DNA of 64,000 nucleotides from NCBI RefSeq assembly GCF_902499335.1, contig NZ_CABVQK010000013.1:62001-126000 (forward strand). The letters run 5' to 3'. A program made the translations under genes and the position numbers. Under the pieces are notes generated by a model, which saw only the letters and a program-made list of their open reading frames with translations, was not told the DNA's origin and searched no databases. The DNA comes from Burkholderia lata (GTDB taxonomy: Bacteria > Pseudomonadota > Gammaproteobacteria > Burkholderiales > Burkholderiaceae). This document shows, one piece after another, positions 16,748 to 25,145 of the stretch; position 1 is the stretch's first letter; the number at the start of each line of letters is the position of its first letter.

Positions 16748-18250
16748 ATGCAGGATCAGTACATCCTCGCGCTTGACCAGGGCACCACGAGTTCCCGCGC
16801 GATGCTGTTCGATCGCCAGGGCAATATCGTATCGATCGCCCAGAAAGAATTCGAGCAGATCTACCCGCAACCCGGCTGGGTCGAGCACGACCCGCAGGAA
16901 ATCTGGTCGACGCAAGCCGGCGTCGCCGCGGAAGCCGTCACGCGCACGGGCCTGAACGGCACGTCGATCGCCGCGATCGGCATCACCAACCAGCGTGAAA
17001 CCACGATCGTCTGGGATCGCGAGACCGGCCAGCCCGTCTACAACGCGATCGTCTGGCAGGATCGCCGCACGGCCGACTTCTGCGATTCGCTGAAAGCACA
17101 GGGCCTCGAGGCGAAGGTGCGCGCGAAGACCGGCCTGCCGATCGATTCGTACTTCTCCGGAACCAAGATCCGCTGGATCCTCGACAATGTGCCGGGCGCA
17201 CGCGAGAAGGCCAAGCAGGGCAAGCTCGCGTTCGGCACCGTCGACAGCTGGCTCGTGTGGAACTTCACGAAGCACGAACTGCACGTGACCGACGTGACGA
17301 ACGCGTCGCGCACGATGCTGTTCAACATCCACACGCGTGAGTGGGACAACGAACTGCTCGAGCTGCTCGACATCCCGCGCAGCATGCTGCCGGAAGTGAA
17401 GGCATCGTCGGAAATCTACGGCCACACGAAGACCACCGTGTTCGCGTCGAAGATCCCGCTCGCGGGCATCGCGGGCGACCAGCAGGCGGCGCTGTTCGGC
17501 CAGATGTGCACGCAGTCCGGCATGGTGAAGAACACCTACGGCACCGGCTGCTTCCTGATGATGAACACCGGCGACAAGCCGATCGAATCGAAGAACAACC
17601 TCGTCACGACGATCGCCTGGCAGATCGGCGACAACGTGCAGTACGCGCTGGAAGGCAGCATCTTCATCGCGGGCGCGGTGGTGCAGTGGCTGCGCGACGG
17701 CGTCGGCATCATCAAGTCGGCCGCTGAAATCGAAGCGCTCGCCGCAAGCGTGCCGCATACCGACGGCGTCTACCTGGTACCCGCGTTCGCCGGCCTCGGC
17801 GCACCGCACTGGAACGCGCGGGCGCGCGGCTCGGTGTTCGGCGTCACGCGCGGCACGACCTCCGCGCACCTCGCACGCGCGGCGCTCGATTCGATCGCGT
17901 ACCAGTCGCTCGACGTGCTGGCCGCGATGGAAGCCGATTCGGGCATCAGCATCGGCGAGCTGCGCGTGGACGGCGGCGCGAGCGCGAACGACCTGCTGAT
18001 GCAGTTCCAGGCGGACCTGCTCGGCGTCGACGCGGTACGTCCGCAGATCACCGAGACGACCGCGCTCGGCGCGGCCTACCTCGCGGGCCTCGCGATCGGC
18101 TACTGGAAGAGCCTCGACGACGTGCGCGACCAGTGGCAGCTCGATCGCCGCTTCTCGCCGTCGATGCCGAAGGAGCAGGTCGAACGCTGCATGTCGGGCT
18201 GGCAGCGTGCGGTGCGTGCCGCGAAGGCATGGGCCGACGACGCCCAGTAA
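16748..18250 (+). CDS. glpK: glycerol kinase
   Basis: Phosphorylates glycerol to glycerol 3-phosphate with ATP in the cytoplasm, supplying GlpD. The start at 16748 gives 500 residues, the usual length, and places the FGGY-kinase phosphate loop D-Q-G-T-T-S-S-R at residues 11-18. The upstream ATG at 16736 is possible, but its GGAGATGAG is better read as the ribosome site for 16748. It lies between glpD and the glycerol channel gene. Confidence 0.96.
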   Translation: MQDQYILALDQGTTSSRAMLFDRQGNIVSIAQKEFEQIYPQPGWVEHDPQEIWSTQAGVAAEAVTRTGLNGTSIAAIGITNQRETTIVWDRETGQPVYNAIVWQDRRTADFCDSLKAQGLEAKVRAKTGLPIDSYFSGTKIRWILDNVPGAREKAKQGKLAFGTVDSWLVWNFTKHELHVTDVTNASRTMLFNIHTREWDNELLELLDIPRSMLPEVKASSEIYGHTKTTVFASKIPLAGIAGDQQAALFGQMCTQSGMVKNTYGTGCFLMMNTGDKPIESKNNLVTTIAWQIGDNVQYALEGSIFIAGAVVQWLRDGVGIIKSAAEIEALAASVPHTDGVYLVPAFAGLGAPHWNARARGSVFGVTRGTTSAHLARAALDSIAYQSLDVLAAMEADSGISIGELRVDGGASANDLLMQFQADLLGVDAVRPQITETTALGAAYLAGLAIGYWKSLDDVRDQWQLDRRFSPSMPKEQVERCMSGWQRAVRAAKAWADDAQ

Positions 18251-18331
18251 TCCCAAGAAATCCAGACGAAATACAACAACACCGGCGGACCGCGCAACGC
18301 GCGAGTCCGCGATGACATACGAGAGACAATC

Positions 18332-19048
18332 ATGTCACCTTATATTGCAGAGTTCATCGGCACAGCGATCCTCGTGCTGCTCGGCAACGGCGCGGTCGCA
18401 AACGTGCTGCTTGCAAAGACCAAGGGCAAAGGCGCGGACCTGATCGTGATCGTGATGGGCTGGGCGATGGCCGTGTTCGTCGCGGTCTACGTGACCGCGT
18501 CGTTCAGCGGCGCGCACCTGAACCCGATCGTCACCATCAGTCTCGCGCTCGCGGGCAAGTTCGCGTGGTCGAAAGTCGGCGGCTACATCCTCGCGCAGAT
18601 GCTCGGCGGGATGGCGGGCGCCTTGCTCGTGTGGCTCGCGTATCGCCAGCACTTCGCGAAGGAAGCCGATGCGGACCTGAAGCTCGCGGTGTTCTGCACG
18701 GCGCCCGCGATCCGCAGTGTCACGCACAACGTGCTGACCGAAGCGATCTGCACGTTCGTGCTGATCCTCGGCGTGCTGTACCTTGCATCGCCGCAGGTCG
18801 GCCTCGGCGCGCTCGACGCACTGCCCGTCGGCCTGCTCGTGCTTGGCATCGGCATCTCGCTCGGCGGCCCGACCGGCTATGCGATGAGCCCCGCACGCGA
18901 CCTGTCGCCGCGCATCATGCACGCGCTGCTGCCGATCCCCGGCAAGCGCGACAGCGACTGGCGCTATGCATGGGTGCCCGTCGTCGGCCCGCTGCTGGGC
19001 GGCGCCGCGGCGGCCGGCCTGTACCTGCACCTGCACACGACGATCTGA
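18332..19048 (+). CDS. glpF: glycerol facilitator / aquaglyceroporin with altered NPA motifs
   Basis: Six-helix channel protein of 238 residues for glycerol entry, last gene of the glp group. The two half-helix motifs that normally read N-P-A are both changed: N-P-I at 64-66 and S-P-A at 186-188. The selectivity-filter positions can be placed by alignment with E. coli GlpF as W44, Y183 (Phe in E. coli) and R189, so a polyol-type pore is still expected. The gene starts 81 bases after glpK and has GAGAGAC before the ATG. Confidence 0.9.
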   Translation: MSPYIAEFIGTAILVLLGNGAVANVLLAKTKGKGADLIVIVMGWAMAVFVAVYVTASFSGAHLNPIVTISLALAGKFAWSKVGGYILAQMLGGMAGALLVWLAYRQHFAKEADADLKLAVFCTAPAIRSVTHNVLTEAICTFVLILGVLYLASPQVGLGALDALPVGLLVLGIGISLGGPTGYAMSPARDLSPRIMHALLPIPGKRDSDWRYAWVPVVGPLLGGAAAAGLYLHLHTTI

Positions 19049-19061
19049 TCGTCGTTTGACC

Positions 19062-19092
19062 GAAGCGCGCGGCATTCATCGCCGCGCGCTTC
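19062..19092 (+). terminator. terminator-like hairpin between glpF and the reductase gene
   Basis: Perfect 12-bp stem GAAGCGCGCGGC / GCCGCGCGCTTC with a 7-base loop, 13 bases after the glpF stop and between convergent genes. The T content after it is weak. Confidence 0.55.
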
Positions 19093-19128
19093 ACGCCCCT
19101 TCTCTCGCGGTTCGCCGCATCGTTCCCG

Positions 19129-20379
19129 CTACCGGTCGCCCGCGGCCGATACCAGCGACTTCAGCTTCACCCCCCTATCCGCAACGGCCGCCGGGCTCAC
19201 GTCGATCCCCCGCTCGACCAGCATTCTCGCCACGCGCATTTCCTTGACGAACCCCGACGCGCGGCCGAAACCGCTCGCGGCGACGAGCCGCGCACCGGCG
19301 TCGAAATGGAAATGGATTTCCGCGTCATCGTCGAGCACGCGCGCGACCGACCGCTCGCCAAGCGCCGGCTCTCCGGCCACCTGCAACTGCGCGTCGTATT
19401 GATCCGACCAGAACCACGGCGTCTCGCGATACGGCTCGTCGGCGCCGAGCATGTTGCGCGCGGCGACGCGCGCCTGCGTCTCGGCGCCGTGCCACGTCTC
19501 CTGCCGGACCGGCCGCCCTGACAGCACACTCGGAAACACCGCGACGTCGCCGGCCGCGTAGATGCCGTGCGCCGAAGTCTCGAGCCGCGCGTTCACGACG
19601 ATGCCGCGCTCGACGGCGAGGCCCGCGTCGCGCGCCAGCTCGTCGGCCGGGTCGATGCCGATGCCGGCGACGACCGTGTCGGCGATCAGCATGCCGCCGT
19701 CGTCGAGCACGACGGCCAGCGCGCCGCCCGCCGTCCGCTCGATCGCAACCGGCTTCCGGTTCACGCGAATGGCCACGCCCTGCCGTTCGTGAAGTGCGTG
19801 CACACGCGCCGCGATCGTCTCCGGCACCGCGCGCCCGAGCAGGCGCGGTGCTGCATCGAGCACCGTCACGCGGCACCCGCGCAGTCGCGCCGATGCCGCG
19901 ACTTCGAGACCGATGAAGCCGCCGCCGATCAGTACGATCCGCGCATCGGGCACGAGCCGCATGCCGAGCGCCGCCGCGTCGTCGAGCGTGCGCAACGCAA
20001 ACACGCCGTCGAGCGTCGCGCCCGGAATCGCGAGGCGCCGCGCGCGGCCGCCGGTCGCGAGCAGCAGCGCGTCGTAGCCGAACACGCGAGCGCCCGACAC
20101 GCGCACTTCGCGTGCGCACGGATCGATACGCTCGACCGTCGCGACAACCGGCTCGATGCGATCGGCCGCCCACGCGTCCGGATCGCGCAACCGGCACTGC
20201 GCCGTGCTGCGCTCGCCGGTCAGCACGCCCTTCGACAACGGCGGCCGCTCGTACGGCAGGTGCGCCTCCGCGCCGATCAGCACGATCCGCCCGCCCCAGC
20301 CGGACTCGCGCAGCACCTGCGCCGCGCGGCCACCCGCGTGGCCCGCGCCGACGATCGCCATCACCCGGTCGTTCGTCAT
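19129..20379 (-). CDS. FAD-dependent ferredoxin reductase, MocF-like
   Basis: 416-residue flavoprotein that should move electrons from NAD(P)H to the Rieske ferredoxin encoded just upstream. It has two dinucleotide-binding motifs, V-G-A-G-H-A-G near residue 10 (FAD) and I-G-G-G-F-I-G near residue 150 (NAD), and the Y-A-A-G-D-V FAD motif. This architecture is that of BphA4/CamA-type reductases. It is the third gene of a tight minus-strand unit (hydroxylase, ferredoxin, reductase) matching rhizobial mocD-mocE-mocF; only 4 bases separate it from the ferredoxin gene. Confidence 0.88.
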   Translation of the reverse strand: MTNDRVMAIVGAGHAGGRAAQVLRESGWGGRIVLIGAEAHLPYERPPLSKGVLTGERSTAQCRLRDPDAWAADRIEPVVATVERIDPCAREVRVSGARVFGYDALLLATGGRARRLAIPGATLDGVFALRTLDDAAALGMRLVPDARIVLIGGGFIGLEVAASARLRGCRVTVLDAAPRLLGRAVPETIAARVHALHERQGVAIRVNRKPVAIERTAGGALAVVLDDGGMLIADTVVAGIGIDPADELARDAGLAVERGIVVNARLETSAHGIYAAGDVAVFPSVLSGRPVRQETWHGAETQARVAARNMLGADEPYRETPWFWSDQYDAQLQVAGEPALGERSVARVLDDDAEIHFHFDAGARLVAASGFGRASGFVKEMRVARMLVERGIDVSPAAVADRGVKLKSLVSAAGDR

Positions 20380-20383
20380 CGCG

Positions 20384-20692
20384 TCACACCTCGATCAGGA
20401 TGCGGCCGTCTTCGATCTTCGCGCGGTACGTGCGCAGCTTCTCGCAGGCGGGTGCGGACAACGGCCGGCCGTCGCGGACGTCGAAGCGCCCGTTGTGCTT
20501 CGGGCATTCGATCACGTGGTCGATCACGAGCCCGTCCGCGAGGTGCACGTGCTCGTGCGTGCACAGGCCGTCGCTCGCATAGACTTCGCCGTCGATGCGG
20601 TAGATCGCGTACGTGTGCCCGGCATGGTCGAAGCGCGCGACGTCTTCGTCGTCGATGTCGTCGAGCGCGCCGGTGTCGATCCATTGCGTCAT
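20384..20692 (-). CDS. Rieske [2Fe-2S] ferredoxin, MocE family
   Basis: Small soluble electron carrier of 102 residues with a complete Rieske site: C44-T-H46 and C63-P-K-H66. The whole protein is a single Rieske domain, as in MocE and in ferredoxins of oxygenase systems. It lies between the membrane hydroxylase and the reductase genes on the same strand, with 36 and 4 bases between stops and starts, so the three products very probably form one electron chain. Its job would be to deliver electrons to the di-iron hydroxylase. Confidence 0.92.
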   Translation of the reverse strand: MTQWIDTGALDDIDDEDVARFDHAGHTYAIYRIDGEVYASDGLCTHEHVHLADGLVIDHVIECPKHNGRFDVRDGRPLSAPACEKLRTYRAKIEDGRILIEV

Positions 20693-20728
20693 GTTGCGTG
20701 TCTCCTCGGTTGGAAGGTTCGATGTCGG

Positions 20729-21811
20729 TCATGCACGCGCGGCATCCGGCACGGGCCGCACGACGTAATGGGAAGGGTCGCGCGTCTGCCGGACCAGCGC
20801 CGGCACGATCTCCGCATACGCGGCCAGCGTGCTGCGGTACGGTGGCGGCATGTCGGCCTTCACGGCCTCGTGCAGCTTCGGCAGCGCGTGGAACGGCACC
20901 ATCGGGAACATGTGGTGCTCGACGTGGAAGTTCATGTTCCAGTACAGGAAGCGGAACACGGGATTCATCATCACGGTCCGGCAGTTGCGCCGGTGATCGA
21001 GCACGTTCTCGGGCATGCCCGCGTGCTGCGTGAGACCGAAATACAGGTACAGCCACGCACCGTAGAGACTCGGCAGCCCGATGTAGAGCAGCGGCAGGAT
21101 CGTGTGCCAGTAGAACGACGCACCCGTCACGAGCGCATAGATCGCGAGATGAATGCGCGACTCGCGCACCACCTTCGGCACTTCCGATTCGGGCACGTAA
21201 GTGCGCTCCTCGTCGTCGAGCCGGCCGGTGAACGCGATCGCGATCATCTTGCGCAGTTCGCCTGCCACATGCTTCAGCGCGACGACGTTCAGCGCAAGCG
21301 AGAGCCAGTCGGTCGGCTTCGGCGCGGCGATTTCCGGATCGCGCCCGACGACCAGCGTATCGGTGTGATGGCGCGCATGGCTCCAGCGCCATGCCGTCGC
21401 GCGGCGGAACACCTGGAACGACGCCACCTGGTACAGCACGTCGTTCATCCAGCGCGTGCGGAATGCGGTGCCGTGCCCGCATTCGTGCCAGCGCGAGTCC
21501 GCCGGGCTGCAGTAGAGCGTGCCGTACACGAAGAACGCGGGGATCGCCCACGCCGAATGCGCGCGCCATGCCAGCCACGCGAGCACGCCGCTGATCGCGA
21601 TCGCCGCGTACCAGATCAACGTGTCGCGGATCGCGCGCGCGTCGCCGCGCTGCATCAGCTGCTTCATCAGCGGCCGCGGCACCGGGCACCGGTACCACTC
21701 GGCGTTGACGAGCCCGGCCGCCTGCGCACGCTCGCCGGCGCCGCCGATCATCCGGTATGTCTGACGGCGCGCCACCGTGCGGTCGTGCGCCTGGTCGTCG
21801 ATATGAACCAC
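20729..21811 (-). CDS. membrane di-iron hydroxylase/desaturase, MocD-like
   Basis: 360-residue membrane protein of the fatty-acid desaturase superfamily with three histidine boxes: H-E-C-G-H (109-113), H-A-R-H-H (145-149) and H-V-E-H-H (296-300), which bind two irons. In Rhizobium leguminosarum the MocD homologue with MocE and MocF is needed for use of the O-methylated rhizopine and is thought to remove the methyl group. The GTG at 21811 is preceded by AAGGAG at 6 bases; longer readings have no such site. An operator-like element shared with the plus-strand operon lies about 90 bases upstream. The substrate in this organism is unknown. Confidence 0.85.
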   Translation of the reverse strand: MVHIDDQAHDRTVARRQTYRMIGGAGERAQAAGLVNAEWYRCPVPRPLMKQLMQRGDARAIRDTLIWYAAIAISGVLAWLAWRAHSAWAIPAFFVYGTLYCSPADSRWHECGHGTAFRTRWMNDVLYQVASFQVFRRATAWRWSHARHHTDTLVVGRDPEIAAPKPTDWLSLALNVVALKHVAGELRKMIAIAFTGRLDDEERTYVPESEVPKVVRESRIHLAIYALVTGASFYWHTILPLLYIGLPSLYGAWLYLYFGLTQHAGMPENVLDHRRNCRTVMMNPVFRFLYWNMNFHVEHHMFPMVPFHALPKLHEAVKADMPPPYRSTLAAYAEIVPALVRQTRDPSHYVVRPVPDAARA

Positions 21812-21849
21812 GTGCGTCTCCTTGATTCCTTGTCCGTAGGAAGCGCGGC

Positions 21850-21857
21850 AAGCGCTT
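21850..21857. promoter_or_regulatory. short LacI-type palindrome
   Basis: AAGCGCTT, a perfect 8-base palindrome with the central CG typical of LacI-family operators, lies 39 bases before the mocD-like start. It is too short to be certain. Confidence 0.3.
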
Positions 21858-21902
21858 CGGCATGGAATCAAAATTAGGCCCGCGGCCGCCCCCGCTCAAT
21901 CG

Positions 21903-21923
21903 AAACGTTGACGAAATTTCGCC
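21903..21923 (-). promoter_or_regulatory. operator-like element, copy 1
   Basis: Read on the minus strand this 21-base element matches 18 of 21 positions with the plus-strand element at 23103-23123. Both contain CAACGTTT, and this copy holds the palindrome CGAAATTTCG (21912-21921). It lies between the mocD-like gene and the LacI-type regulator, so it may serve both. Confidence 0.65.
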
Positions 21924-21983
21924 ATCGCTTTAGCGTTCCTCGCATCGCCACGTCTCGATGGCGACACCACGATGGAGACAACC

Positions 21984-23048
21984 ATGGCAGGCGAATCCGG
22001 GCCGCGCTGGCGCAAGCGCACCGCGCGCTTCGACGAGATCGCGGCGCTCGCCGGGGTCAGCACGACCACCGTCGACCGCGTGCTGAACGAGCGCGGCAGC
22101 GTCTCGGCGCAGGCACGCGAGCGCGTGGTGGCGGCCGCGCGGCAGCTCGGCGTGCCGCGCCAGCTGCCCGACACGCGGCACGGGCTGATCCACGTCGACG
22201 TGCTGCTGCCGGATACCGACGCGGCGTTCTTCCGGCGGCTGCAGCTGGCGCTGCAGCGCTCGCTGCAGATGCTCGACCGGCGCGTGGTCGTGCATCGGAC
22301 GATCCTGCCCGCTGCCGACGACGAGCGGGCCGCCGCACTGATCGAACGGCCCGCCTACCGGCGCGCGGCGCTGATCGTCACGGCGCGCGACACGGCCCGC
22401 GTGCGCGACGCGCTGGCCGGCGCGATCGCGCGCGGCGAAACCGTCGTCACGATGGTCACCGACATCGGCGGGATCGACCGCGTGCACTTCGCGGGCATCG
22501 ACAACTACCGGGCCGGGCGCACGGCCGGCTACTACATCGGCCGCCTCGCGGCACGCCCCGGCCGCGTGCTGCTGCTCGGCGGGCGCATGGGCTACCGCGC
22601 GCACGCGGACCGGATGGCCGGCTGCCGCGACCAGCTCGCCGAGGCGTTCGCCGCCGTCCGCTGCGACGACGAGCCGGTCGAGACGCTCGACCAGGACGAC
22701 CGCTGCTACCGCGCCGTGACGAAGGCGCTGCAGGCGCACGACGACGTGGTCGCGATCTACAACAGCGGCGCCGGTTCGGCCGGCATCGAAGCGGCGCTGC
22801 GCAAGGCCGGCGCGGCCGGCAAGGTCGTATGGATCGGCCACGAGATGATCGACCTGCACCGCACCTTCATCGAAGCCGGCGCGATGGACCTCGCGATCGA
22901 CCAGGATCCGGACGGCCAGGTGATTTCCGCGCTGCAGCACGTGCTGCATGCGTGCGGGATCGTCGACCAGCCGCCGCCGGCCGACCCGGTCGAATTTCGC
23001 GTGTTCTGTCCGGCAAACGTACGGACGAGCGCTTACCTGCCGGCCTGA
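21984..23048 (+). CDS. LacI-family transcriptional regulator
   Basis: 354-residue regulator with an N-terminal helix-turn-helix (about residues 14-36, with A-L-A-G-V-S-T-T-T-V-D-R-V-L-N) and a periplasmic-binding-protein-like ligand domain, the form usually specific for a sugar or cyclitol. The ATG at 21984 has GGAG 7 bases upstream and is preferred over 21972. It stands between the mocDEF-like unit and the iol-like operon. Two copies of a 21-base element, one before each unit, are the natural candidates for its operators. Confidence 0.88.
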   Translation: MAGESGPRWRKRTARFDEIAALAGVSTTTVDRVLNERGSVSAQARERVVAAARQLGVPRQLPDTRHGLIHVDVLLPDTDAAFFRRLQLALQRSLQMLDRRVVVHRTILPAADDERAAALIERPAYRRAALIVTARDTARVRDALAGAIARGETVVTMVTDIGGIDRVHFAGIDNYRAGRTAGYYIGRLAARPGRVLLLGGRMGYRAHADRMAGCRDQLAEAFAAVRCDDEPVETLDQDDRCYRAVTKALQAHDDVVAIYNSGAGSAGIEAALRKAGAAGKVVWIGHEMIDLHRTFIEAGAMDLAIDQDPDGQVISALQHVLHACGIVDQPPPADPVEFRVFCPANVRTSAYLPA

Positions 23049-23102
23049 ATCCCGCCGTCTGTCACACCGCATGCTCGTCGCAAAAAAATCGACTGCCGCA
23101 TT

Positions 23103-23123
23103 GGCGATTTTTCGCCAACGTTT
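23103..23123 (+). promoter_or_regulatory. operator-like element, copy 2
   Basis: Matches the minus-strand element at 21903-21923 at 18 of 21 positions. It overlaps the perfect inverted repeat TTGGCGA-TTTT-TCGCCAA (23101-23118) and lies 70 bases before the next gene, where a repressor would block transcription. Confidence 0.65.
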
Positions 23124-23192
23124 GTCATGCAGCCCGCGCCGCGCATCCGTACATTGGGCAGCCAATCCCATGACAACGGCGGACAGGAGACG

Positions 23193-24251
23193 ATGGCTGA
23201 ACCGATCCTCATCGGCGTGAATCTCGACGGCGTGCTCGAACACGACGGCCTGCCGTTGCCCGCGCCCGCCGAACGCTTCCGGATGGTCGCGGGCGCCGGT
23301 GTATTCGACTACGTCGAAAAGAACCCGGTGCGCGGCGAAGACCTGTCGCCGTATTTCGCGCTGGTCGACCGCCATGCGCTGCCGATTCGCGTGATCGGCG
23401 GCATCTGGTGCGCGGGCCGTGACGAAGCGCACGTCGCCGAGATCGTCGACGCGGGCGGGCGCTTCGGCAGCACGGTGCTCAACTGCCAGCTATACGCGCA
23501 TCACGCAGACGGCCATCCGCTGTCCGACCGCGAGGTCGCCGATTTCTACCTGCGGACCTACGCGCGCGGCGAGCCGGCCGGCTGCCTGCCGAGCCTCGAA
23601 GTGCACGTCGACATGTGGAGCGAGGATTTCACGCGCATCGCACGTGTCGCGCGGCTTGTCGAACAGGCCGGCGTGCCGTTCCGGATCACGCTCGATCATT
23701 CGCACCTGCTGTTCAAGATCGGCAATCGCGCCGAGCTCGACGCATCGGGCATGCGCGACGCGGCCGACGACGGCCGCCGGGTGCTCGACCCGGCGTCCCC
23801 CGACGCCCTCTACGCCGACTGGATCGCGCGCGGCTGGGTCCGGCATGCGCATGCGCGCAGCGTGATGCCGAACAATCCGCACAACCCGTGGATGCGCCGC
23901 GCCGACGGCAGGCCCGGGCGCGGCATCCAGTATCCGTTCGTCGCACCCGCGCCGGGCGCCTATCACGGTGCATGGCGCGCGGCGGCACTCGACACGTGGA
24001 AAGCCGCGCTTCGGCAGTTGCTGCACGCGCAGGCCCGCGCACAGCCGGTGCACGTCGAACAGATCAGCTGCGAGTTCATCCCGTTTCCCGACTACGGCGG
24101 CGGCGCGCGCTATTCGATCTTCGACAACAACGTCGCATGCGCGCAATGGTTGCGCGACACGTGGCATGCCCTCGCCGCGCCGCCGATATCGCGCGCACCC
24201 GCACCTGATTCGAACCCAGCCCCCACTCGAGACCCAAGGACAGAACGATGA
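23193..24251 (+). CDS. xylose isomerase-like TIM-barrel protein, function unknown
   Basis: Soluble protein of 352 residues. Segments such as L-E-V-H-V-D-M-W and R-I-T-L-D-H-S-H, with acidic residues at strand ends, and a late C-E-F-I-P-F-P-D fit the metal-binding TIM barrel of the sugar isomerase/AP-endonuclease 2 superfamily. I cannot name a substrate. AGGAG precedes the ATG at 23193. Its stop overlaps the start of the IolI-like gene (ATGA), so the two are translationally coupled and probably act in one pathway on a cyclitol or related compound. The tail is Pro/Arg-rich and unlike the rest. Confidence 0.75.
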   Translation: MAEPILIGVNLDGVLEHDGLPLPAPAERFRMVAGAGVFDYVEKNPVRGEDLSPYFALVDRHALPIRVIGGIWCAGRDEAHVAEIVDAGGRFGSTVLNCQLYAHHADGHPLSDREVADFYLRTYARGEPAGCLPSLEVHVDMWSEDFTRIARVARLVEQAGVPFRITLDHSHLLFKIGNRAELDASGMRDAADDGRRVLDPASPDALYADWIARGWVRHAHARSVMPNNPHNPWMRRADGRPGRGIQYPFVAPAPGAYHGAWRAAALDTWKAALRQLLHAQARAQPVHVEQISCEFIPFPDYGGGARYSIFDNNVACAQWLRDTWHALAAPPISRAPAPDSNPAPTRDPRTER

Positions 24252-25075
24252 CGCAAGCCTTCCATTTTTCGCTGAACCGGATGAGCGCACCGCGCTTGCC
24301 GTTCGACCGCTACGTCGCACTGTGCAAGCGCCTCGGCGTCGACACGATCGAGATCCGCAACGATCTCGATGGCGTCGAGATCGCCGACGGCACGCCGGCC
24401 ACCGCCGTGCGCGCGACGGCCGAAGCCGGCGGCGTGACGATCCTGACGATCAACGCGCTGCAGCGCTTCGAGCAATGGAGCGCCGAGCGCGCGGACGAGG
24501 CGACCGTGCTGGCCGACTACGCGGCGCAATGCGGCGCGCGTGCGCTGGTGCTGTGCCCGACCAACAGCCGTGCCGACACGCGCAGCGCGGACGTGCGCCA
24601 CGCGGATCTCGTGAAGGCGCTGAAGGCGCTCAAGCCGATCCTCGACGCGCGCGGCCTGCTCGGCTTCATCGAGCCGCTCGGCTTCGAGGAATGCGCGCTG
24701 CGCCGCAAGTCGGATGCGGTGAAAGGCATCTACGACGCGGCAGGCGAACAGGTGTTCCGGCTCGTGCACGACACGTTCCACCATCACCTGTCGGGCGAGG
24801 ACATCTTCTTCCCGAACCTGACGGGCCTCGTGCACATCTCGGGCGTCGAGGAAGACGACCTGCCGGTCGACCGGATGCGCGACGGCCATCGCGTGCTGGT
24901 CGGCGGCGCCGACCGGCTCGGCAATATCCGCCAACTGCGCGAACTGCTCGCGCGCGGCTACCGCGGCGCGTTCTCGTTCGAGCCGTTCGCGAACGAGATC
25001 GCCGAAGCCGGTGACATCGAGGACCGGCTGCGTGTGAGCATCGACTACGTACGCGGCGAACTGTCGAATCAATGA
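24248..25075 (+). CDS. IolI/MocC-like inosose isomerase or dehydratase (TIM barrel)
   Basis: 275-residue protein closest in layout to Bacillus IolI (2-keto-myo-inositol isomerase, 278 residues) and to rhizobial MocC. Metal-ligand positions align: E142 (F-I-E-P-L-G), D175 (H-D-T-F-H), H196 (V-H-I-S-G-V) and E245 (F-S-F-E-P-F), as do the V-D-T-I-E-I-R and I-N-A-L-Q-R-F segments. The product of the IolG-like dehydrogenase encoded next would be a suitable keto-cyclitol substrate. It overlaps the preceding gene by 4 bases and is followed by iolG after 70 bases. Confidence 0.78.
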   Translation: MTQAFHFSLNRMSAPRLPFDRYVALCKRLGVDTIEIRNDLDGVEIADGTPATAVRATAEAGGVTILTINALQRFEQWSAERADEATVLADYAAQCGARALVLCPTNSRADTRSADVRHADLVKALKALKPILDARGLLGFIEPLGFEECALRRKSDAVKGIYDAAGEQVFRLVHDTFHHHLSGEDIFFPNLTGLVHISGVEEDDLPVDRMRDGHRVLVGGADRLGNIRQLRELLARGYRGAFSFEPFANEIAEAGDIEDRLRVSIDYVRGELSNQ

Positions 25076-25145
25076 CCACCGCCAAGGTAGGCGGCCAATT
25101 CGAGCCGCGTGCCCGCACAAAACTACCCAATCACAGGAGAACGGA

